Assembly (NCBI GenBank): GCA_023897205.1
Contig: JAHWDD010000031.1
Span: 22,115 to 44,804 of the forward strand
From: Exophiala sp. HKRS030
Lineage: Eukaryota; Ascomycota; Eurotiomycetes; Chaetothyriales; Herpotrichiellaceae
Direction: 5' to 3'
DNA: 22,690 nucleotides
Under the pieces are notes generated by a model, which did not search any database, was not told the DNA's origin, and saw only the letters and a program-made list of their open reading frames with translations. Below are positions 17,183 to 22,690 of this stretch, one piece after another. The first letter of the stretch is position 1; each line of letters begins with the position of its first letter. The position numbers and the translations under genes were made by a program.

Positions 17183-19114
17183 TCACCTCCTATATCCCTC
17201 TCCGATAGGCTTGTAACGCACTTCCAGGCCATACAACTTGCCCTCATCCTCCCACGCCTTGATCGTATCAATGTAGTCCAGAAGACCTGACATCCAACCC
17301 GCTCGTTTCGCCCCGTGGAGTCGTTCTTCGTCCGTCTTTTCCTGGCCGGCCTTGCCTTCACCAGTGATGTAGCTGGGTGTACACCCAATGAGTCCAGCCG
17401 CACCATGCGCCTGCTTGACAACACGCATGGTCCAGTCAGCTTCGCCGGCGTCGGTAGGCTCGACGACGATTTTCTGGCCCTGCCTCGCGCCCTTGCTGGC
17501 CTGCGTGATAATCTTGGCAATGTGCATGGCGTACACGTCCATCGTATGCACAACATTGACCGTGGTACCTCCCTGCGACCCACCGGCCGACAAGAACATG
17601 TTGGGGAAATTGCGTGTGAGCAGTCCGTGTAGCGTGGCCAATGACTTGGTCCACTTCTCGTCCAGAGACACGCCATCGCGTCCTTTGACTTCGATGCCGG
17701 CGCGATACGCAGGGCTGCCGGCGCCCCATGGCTCATAGCCGGTCGCGAAGATCAGCACGTCCACCTCGTACTCTTTGTCGCGTACACAAATCCCGGACGG
17801 GGTCATTCGATCAACGCCCTTGCCCGCGGTGTCGACGAGGTGGACGTGGGGCTGGTTGAAGGTTGGCAGATATTCATCGTGGAAGCAGGGTCTCTTGCAC
17901 CAGCCAGGATACCACGGCTTCAGAGCCTCGGCCGTTGCCTTGTCCTTGACCAGGTCGTCAACCTGGGTGCGAATGGCGTCCTGACGAGGAAAATCCAGGG
18001 TGTGAAGCGATTGCACGTACTGAGCCGTCTTCTCCGGGGGGATGTCCTTGATCCGCGGGCTTCCGACCAGTCCGCTGAAGCTGGGGAAGCTCGTCCAAGC
18101 GTCTTGCACCAGGTCCTTTTCGGGCGTGACAACCGGATTGACCAGAAAGGCCGCCATATTCTCTCGGTAGGCTCGCTGCCAGCCTGGGATTTTCTTTGTC
18201 TGCGCAAGATCTTGAGGATCTAAAGGCTTTTGCCCTCGCGTGTCCACCGCAGATGGGGTGCGCTGGAAGACGAAGAGCTCCTGTGCCCACTTGGCGAGCT
18301 CCGGCACAACCTGGATTGAGGTCGCTCCAGTCCCAACAATTCCGACCCTCTTGCCTTTGAGTTTCACCATGTTTGGGTCTGTTGATGATCCGCCCGTAAT
18401 TGAGTAGTCCCATCGAGACGTATGGAATGTCTGGCCATTGTAAGACTCAACCCCAGGGAGGAGAGGCAACTTTGGGTGGACCAGAATGCCTCCGTTCAGG
18501 CAGAAAAAATCAGAGCGCAGCATAATATCACGCTCTTGGTTCGTGTCGAGATTGATTCTAATTGTCGTACGCCATTCGCCCTTCTCTTCGTCCCACTCGG
18601 TACTCTTCACAGACGCCTTGAAGAGAGCCCTGGTGTTTAGACCCCATTTATCAGCCACGAGGTTGGCATACTCGCGGAGTTCGTTTCCGTATGAGTATCT
18701 GTGCTTCGGCGTATAGCCAGTTTCCTCGAGCAAGGGCATGTAAAGGGTGCTTTGCACATCACACATCAGTCCAGGGTAACGATTCCAGTACCACGTGCCG
18801 CCAAAGCCACCGGCAGCATCAACGAGCAGCATGTCCTTCACATCGATGCTGGCCTCCATCAGCCGAACCGCGTAGGTGAGACCGCCATAGCCCGCTCCAA
18901 GAATGAGAACGCGAACGTGGTCACCATCCTCGATTGCAGCCTGGGAAGTGGGAGGGTCTTCCTTGATCCAGGGATTCTGAGCAAAGTGCGTGAACTTGGC
19001 GGATCGAGTGGTATCGACGAATTGAGTCGCTCCATCGGGACGAATTCTGCGGTCTCGTTCGGCGTCGTATTTGGCTTCCGCTTGGGCAAAGTTGTCGCTG
19101 CCTATGGATCCCAT
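17183..19114 (-). CDS. Flavin Baeyer-Villiger-type monooxygenase
   Basis: Single-exon gene of 643 aa for a class B flavin monooxygenase, which uses FAD and NADPH to insert one oxygen of O2 beside a carbonyl (ester or lactone formation) or to oxygenate N or S. Seen: FAD Rossmann motif GAGYGG at 73-78; GGTWYWNRYPGLMCDV at 105-120, typical of BVMOs; the BVMO fingerprint as YNGQTFHTSRWD at 225-236 (consensus FxGxxxHxxxW[P/D], with Tyr for Phe); second Rossmann motif GTGATS at 261-266; the conserved IFATGYEPWGAGSP near 475. About 65 residues precede the FAD motif, as in the longer fungal and CPMO-like members. ATG at 19114 (MGSIGSDNFAQAEAKYDAER) opens the frame. No signal peptide or membrane anchor. 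Two motif copies lie upstream. Likely a tailoring enzyme of the cluster; the substrate is unknown. Confidence 0.95.
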   Translation of the reverse strand: MGSIGSDNFAQAEAKYDAERDRRIRPDGATQFVDTTRSAKFTHFAQNPWIKEDPPTSQAAIEDGDHVRVLILGAGYGGLTYAVRLMEASIDVKDMLLVDAAGGFGGTWYWNRYPGLMCDVQSTLYMPLLEETGYTPKHRYSYGNELREYANLVADKWGLNTRALFKASVKSTEWDEEKGEWRTTIRINLDTNQERDIMLRSDFFCLNGGILVHPKLPLLPGVESYNGQTFHTSRWDYSITGGSSTDPNMVKLKGKRVGIVGTGATSIQVVPELAKWAQELFVFQRTPSAVDTRGQKPLDPQDLAQTKKIPGWQRAYRENMAAFLVNPVVTPEKDLVQDAWTSFPSFSGLVGSPRIKDIPPEKTAQYVQSLHTLDFPRQDAIRTQVDDLVKDKATAEALKPWYPGWCKRPCFHDEYLPTFNQPHVHLVDTAGKGVDRMTPSGICVRDKEYEVDVLIFATGYEPWGAGSPAYRAGIEVKGRDGVSLDEKWTKSLATLHGLLTRNFPNMFLSAGGSQGGTTVNVVHTMDVYAMHIAKIITQASKGARQGQKIVVEPTDAGEADWTMRVVKQAHGAAGLIGCTPSYITGEGKAGQEKTDEERLHGAKRAGWMSGLLDYIDTIKAWEDEGKLYGLEVRYKPIGEGYRR

Positions 19115-19379
19115 CTTGCTTCATCAAAGCGTTTGTACTCCAGTCTGGACAAATAAAAGACAACTTGCCTGCGAAAAAAGCCAAGTCTACCACTAGAGGC
19201 GTGTTCACGATCTACGCATCGTCCGCCAACAGTATTTAAGCACAGTCGGCATCAACACACGATCGGCGCTCGCGGGTCGAAGCGCGTAGTCAGTCTCCTC
19301 AATTCTCGGTCTGTGTACAGGAACAATCTTCTTAGGGCAAGGGGAAACCCTAAGGGACTCTCACCATTCGGCCTCAATG

Positions 19380-19389
19380 GCGCTTAGAT
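19380..19389 (+). promoter_or_regulatory. Cluster motif GCGCTTAGAT, monooxygenase
   Basis: Exact copy 266 bp upstream of the ATG at 19114. Confidence 0.65.
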
Positions 19390-19483
19390 TGCTCTCAATA
19401 ATCCCCAAAGGGACTCCCTACTGGCGAATTGGGGTCCAAAGCTTATCTGCACCGTCTGAATATACCTGACTGGTATTCGCTCA

Positions 19484-19493
19484 GCGTTTAGAT
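19484..19493 (+). promoter_or_regulatory. Cluster motif variant GCGTTTAGAT, monooxygenase
   Basis: One-base variant 370 bp upstream of the ATG at 19114, 104 bp beyond the exact copy and in the same orientation. Confidence 0.5.
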
Positions 19494-20457
19494 GCGGTGA
19501 AGCGGAAGCGGAATAATGGGACTACTGCTAGAGCGAGAATGACATAAATGCTAGCCCCACCAAGGAACGGCGTTCAATGTGGTCATAGATCCCGCAAGAT
19601 CAACCCGATTGCCAAGACCGAAATTGTGTTGACGTAGAGTTCATTCAGTGAGATGATGTTAAGTCGTGACAATGGAGCCCACCGGCGCATAGAAATACCC
19701 TGGTCAGTTCGGAAAGTGATTCTGATGACATTAATGCCGACCAGACGGAGATCTGCGGACAAGGGCTTGCGAATTTTCCCTCGGCCCGTCCGCTTACCTG
19801 CCCTCCACAGAACTACATATTATCCCAAAATCCTTCCAGGATGCGTTGTCCAGCCTTCTATCGAACCCACAAGACCGAAAGGATCTATCAGACTCTACCC
19901 AACGGTGTCAGTGACCAATGTGAAGGGTCCAATGTTTAAATCTGTTACGACGTGTCGGGGGAGAAGGACGCCGTGATTGTTCCGACTTCGTCGCGACTAT
20001 CGAGTTCACTTTTTCTTGTCTACTTCCCCACGCGCACGCGCATGCCACTGAACAGCTAGTTTCTTCCATATCATCATCGGAGCCCAGGGAGACACATGTC
20101 GTCGTGAGTTTTGATCGAGCTACCGTCACCTCGAAGAACGTTGGGATGTGGATCATCTTCTGGAGCTGGATCACTTTCTGTGTCCTTAATTTCATGATCG
20201 TCTTCATCCTCCACGATAGCCTGGAAAGGACGAGTGGTAGACGAGGATGCTGAATCGTTGCTTTCGTTGATACCAAAGCCGGCATGAATTTTCTCACGAG
20301 ATTGTGCTCCGGTGTCAAACTCGTTCGATTGAAGAATCCGCTGATATCTGCGGTGGCCCAGTGTCAGGATCCACAATTGTAGTGTTGTCCTGCACGGGCT
20401 GTTCGTTATTTTCATCCGACTACTCTGAGGCATCTAGTGGATGATACTGGTATATCT

Positions 20458-21366
20458 TCATGGCGGCAGTGGTGACGAGGCTCGGACCACAGTTGCCAAC
20501 GGATCTACGGCAGTATCGATACATGGTGAAGGAGACCAATCTGCTTCGCGGCAACTGACGCTCTCAGATAAGTTTGGCCCGGTATTCCATGCCCAGTGGT
20601 AGGCTAGGTAGTCCGTGCGGATGACCTCGCCAGGTCGCTGGAGAAAGACGTCAAAGTAGACACCCCAGTCTCGGAGCACCGACGGAGGAAGAATGAGATG
20701 TTCGTGGCGGACGAACTGACTGCGGGCTTGTGGCAGCTTCACGCTCCCAGCGAGATGTCCCTCCAATATGGAAGCTTGTCTGGGAGTAATGACAACCCAA
20801 AGTATTGCCTCGCCCACCCAAATAATTGTGACAGATTGAAGATCCACCTCTTCTTTGTGCAGAAACACGAAAGATTATCCGAAGTTGATCCGCACTTGAC
20901 TCGAATGGACACCTGGAACGTGGTCTCGAGTGGCTAGAAGATGCCTTGTCGTGGACAGGGGAGGCTGTGGAAGTTCCAGAGCAGAGCGTCGGCGGGGATT
21001 CTGGGCGGTGCACGTTACATAATCAAGATGGGCAGGTTTGGAAGCCACATGCCTAGGTAAGGCATTTTCACAAGCCTCCACAAGGTCTGACTGGTCTGCA
21101 GAGTCCCCGGACGAGTGCAGCCTTGTCGCTGGCTCTTGAATGGGGCTATCTGCTATTGTCAGTTCCCTTGCTGCAAAATTTACCGAATGTCCCTTGATCA
21201 CATGACCTTCTTGTTGCAGCTGTTTCCGATGTGCTTGTCCAAAGGACAATTGAGAGCAACTTGGCAGCGCATGGACAGCGGGCCCACTGATGGACATCAT
21301 CTGGTGGCCTTTGCCCACGTGTGGCCATCGCGGCAAGCTGTCAAGACCTGATGATAACTTGAGCAT
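20458..21366 (-). pseudogene. JmjC-domain protein with in-frame stop
   Basis: One minus-strand frame of 303 codons starts at ATG 21366 and is interrupted only by a TAA at 20875-20877. The stop falls inside a JmjC (jumonji) domain, the Fe(II)/2-oxoglutarate oxygenase fold of histone demethylases and hydroxylases. Before the stop: VPGVHSSQVRINFG. After it: SFVFLHKEEVDLQS (the HxE iron pair), ILWVVITPRQASILE, then LPPSVLRDWGVYFDVFLQRP and GEVIRTDYLAYHWAWNTGPN, with the third iron His in AYHW and the typical end LSESVSCREADW. The two halves stay in register, so a recent nonsense change (consistent with CAA to TAA) or a sequencing error is likely. The N-terminal 150 residues are unrecognised. Frames further right (for example 21420-21656, KWTDDEMCHLDHSFQAYVRC) may be upstream exons, and the acidic stretch to the left may be its tail. 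It is probably not part of the metabolic cluster. Confidence 0.72.
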
Positions 21367-22107
21367 CGTTGTCTCGTGTCAGTATATAGGGATCCTCACG
21401 GGACAGGAGCGACGTATGGTCAAAAGTGCATGAGCTTGAAGTTCTTCAAGGTGTGCGAGAGTTGCTCATGGAAGAAGAGATTAGTTGGAATATCGTGGAG
21501 GCAGCGTACATAAGCCTGGAACGAGTGATCAAGGTGACACATTTCATCATCAGTCCATTTCTGTGACTGGATAGGGGATCGATTGGAAGAGCATCGACGA
21601 AAGCCATCATTGCCGACCATAGTTTTCCTCAATAGGATGGAATATGTGTGGAGCACACCAGAGTGGTGTGCTTTGTCCGTAGCCGCTTACAGAGCCAGGC
21701 ATATTTGTGGCTGCATAAGGAAAAGAATTCTTGCGTGCGAATGATCGTGAGAATCTTCCTTCCTTGCAAGGGCGCTGTGGGCGAAGACTTTGCTGATGGG
21801 TGCCATCGGAACATCTCAACACAATTCGACGACAGGAGCGGTGGACCGTTTCGTAAACTATGGTGAGATACCGACAGATTGATTGAAGGCGCCAGGGAGG
21901 AATTCTGTAGAATGTGTGAGCAGAAATGAGAATATTTTTCCGCCGCGAAGAATAACTTAGGGTCCCGTGAAATGTGTGGTCCGCTATAGATCATTCCAGA
22001 CACTGCATTAAGGGCCCAAGATACGAGAACCTGTTGAAGATTTGGTCCAGATACCTTCCGATGTGGGAGATGACAAGGAGAAGGATTAGTCATTTCTTGG
22101 TCATCAT
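21367..22107. other. Unassigned region right of the JmjC pseudogene
   Basis: Minus-strand frames at 21420-21656 and 21629-22093 are open but unrecognised. They could be upstream exons of the JmjC gene or transposon debris. No motif copy or RNA gene was seen. Confidence 0.4.
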
Positions 22108-22251
22108 TGTAAATACGTTCCAGCCTGCGGAATCTCCCTCTGAGAGCGTGTATATATATATGTGCAGCATGGGAGCCATGTTTGTGAAGATGGGAATAAC
22201 GAATTAATGGAAAAACATCTCGAGCCTGAGCATAATCTCATATCCGTAACA
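22108..22251 (+). repeat. Probable 5' LTR of the right-hand Copia element
   Basis: The right edge is well fixed: ...CCGTAACA ends directly before the primer binding site at 22252. The left edge, TGTAAATACG at 22108, is the best TG start, giving 144 bp, and places a TATA box (GTATATATATATG, about 22149) in the same relative position as in the 146-bp LTR on the left of the window. Its sequence differs from that LTR, so it is another family. The left edge is uncertain. Confidence 0.5.
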
Positions 22252-22270
22252 GGTTATGAGCCCGGCGCTC
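22252..22270 (+). other. Primer binding site, initiator tRNA-Met half
   Basis: GGTTATGAGCCCGGCGCTC follows the LTR end without a gap. Its complement contains GGGCTCATAACC, the anticodon stem-loop of eukaryotic initiator tRNA-Met. Drosophila copia is primed in the same way, by an initiator tRNA fragment cut in the anticodon loop. Confidence 0.65.
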
Positions 22271-22380
22271 ATCTGTGATTGCGTGCTACCCAATCAGAGC
22301 TCTGCCAAACACCACTGGCAGTTGCTTAATAATCAGCGTTGCCGGTTTACCTTCCGCATCACATCATCATTGTCATCATC

Positions 22381-22690
22381 ATGGATAAACTCAAGACTCG
22401 AGCTTTCATCCTCAAGTCGCCAGATGACTATCAAGCCTGGCGCATCGAAACCTATTACCATCTCCTTGGACAGGGATGGTACGGCCATATCGACGACACC
22501 GACCCGCGACCCAACGACGCGTCCAAACCGGCTCAACAAGCGTGGGATCGAGAGGACGCGAAAGCCTTGGCGTTCGTCAATGGCCTGATGTCCCCGAGCT
22601 TCAAGCTTCAATTCAAGGCGTCGAACACTCTTCAAACCATGTGGGGCCGGCTGGAGTCACAGTTCCAGCCGCGAGGCTTCAACCGACGGT
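22381..22690 (+). CDS. Copia gag (UBN2-type), N-terminus, runs off window
   Basis: ATG at 22381 opens a frame of 103 codons that continues past the end of the window. MDKLKTRAFILKSPDDYQAW, TYYHLLGQGWYGHIDDTD, ALAFVNGLMSPSFKLQF and TMWGRLESQF show the gag/capsid domain of fungal Copia elements, whose proteins start with a 'W..w...' fold and a repeated 'aw..L...f' helix. It lies 110 bp after the primer binding site, as expected. The visible part has no stop or frameshift, so this may be a younger, more intact element than the one on the left; pol lies outside. Confidence 0.85.
   Translation, partial: MDKLKTRAFILKSPDDYQAWRIETYYHLLGQGWYGHIDDTDPRPNDASKPAQQAWDREDAKALAFVNGLMSPSFKLQFKASNTLQTMWGRLESQFQPRGFNRR

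Larger units (their letters stand above)
19115..20457. promoter_or_regulatory. Upstream region of the monooxygenase; rest unassigned
   Basis: Holds motif copies at 19380 and 19484 and a repeated AGGGACTC (about 19353 and 19412). From about 19900 to 20433 minus-strand frames encode an acidic, low-complexity stretch (AIVEDEDDHEIKDTES) that may be decayed 3' sequence of the JmjC pseudogene. No other gene seen. Confidence 0.5.

Noticed and set aside
16806..17186. 126-codon minus-strand open frame after the monooxygenase
   Set aside because: It starts with GTG overlapping the monooxygenase stop and shows no protein features; it is probably 3' UTR.
17165..17187. Possible extra C-terminal exon of the monooxygenase, since a GTGAGC donor-like sequence overlaps its stop
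   Set aside because: No branch point and acceptor at a usable distance was found, and 643 aa already covers the whole family domain.

Overview
The window reads as ascomycete nuclear DNA, most likely from an Aspergillus/Penicillium-type mould. The genes are broken by short introns (about 51-106 nt, GTRNGY donors, mostly YAG acceptors), there is a fungal Zn2Cys6 regulator with a Fungal_trans_2-type body, and Copia-type retroelements lie at both ends. There are no bacterial-style operons or ribosome binding sites. Family assignments come from reading the proteins; no database was searched.

Layout. Positions 1-2018 are a transposon graveyard: a LINE ORF1-like fragment (+), a decayed Copia reverse transcriptase fragment (-), a string of palindromes, then the 3' part of a frameshifted Copia element (+) ending in an LTR with unusually long inverted termini. 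From 2372 to 19114 runs a head-to-tail set of genes, all on the minus strand. In transcription order (right to left) they are: a flavin Baeyer-Villiger-type monooxygenase, a Zn2Cys6 regulator, an ornithine-aminotransferase-like PLP enzyme, a BBE-type FAD oxidoreductase, a dead glutamate-1-semialdehyde-aminomutase-type aminotransferase, an APC-family amino acid/GABA/choline permease, and a second BBE-type FAD oxidoreductase. The right side holds a JmjC-domain pseudogene with an in-frame stop (20458-21366, minus) and the 5' LTR, primer binding site and gag start of another Copia element (+) that runs off the window.

How the genes fit together. The gene content (tailoring oxidases, BVMO, PLP enzyme, transporter, local regulator) is that of a secondary-metabolite or amino-acid-derived small-molecule cluster, but no PKS, NRPS, terpene synthase, DMATS or RiPP precursor is visible. 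The strongest support for one co-regulated unit is a 10-bp motif, GCGCTTAGAT, or a one-base variant of it. It lies roughly 180-575 bp upstream of every intact gene of the set, including the regulator, and I did not find it upstream of the aminotransferase pseudogene. Five exact copies occur where about 0.04 would be expected by chance. This is the observation most worth following.
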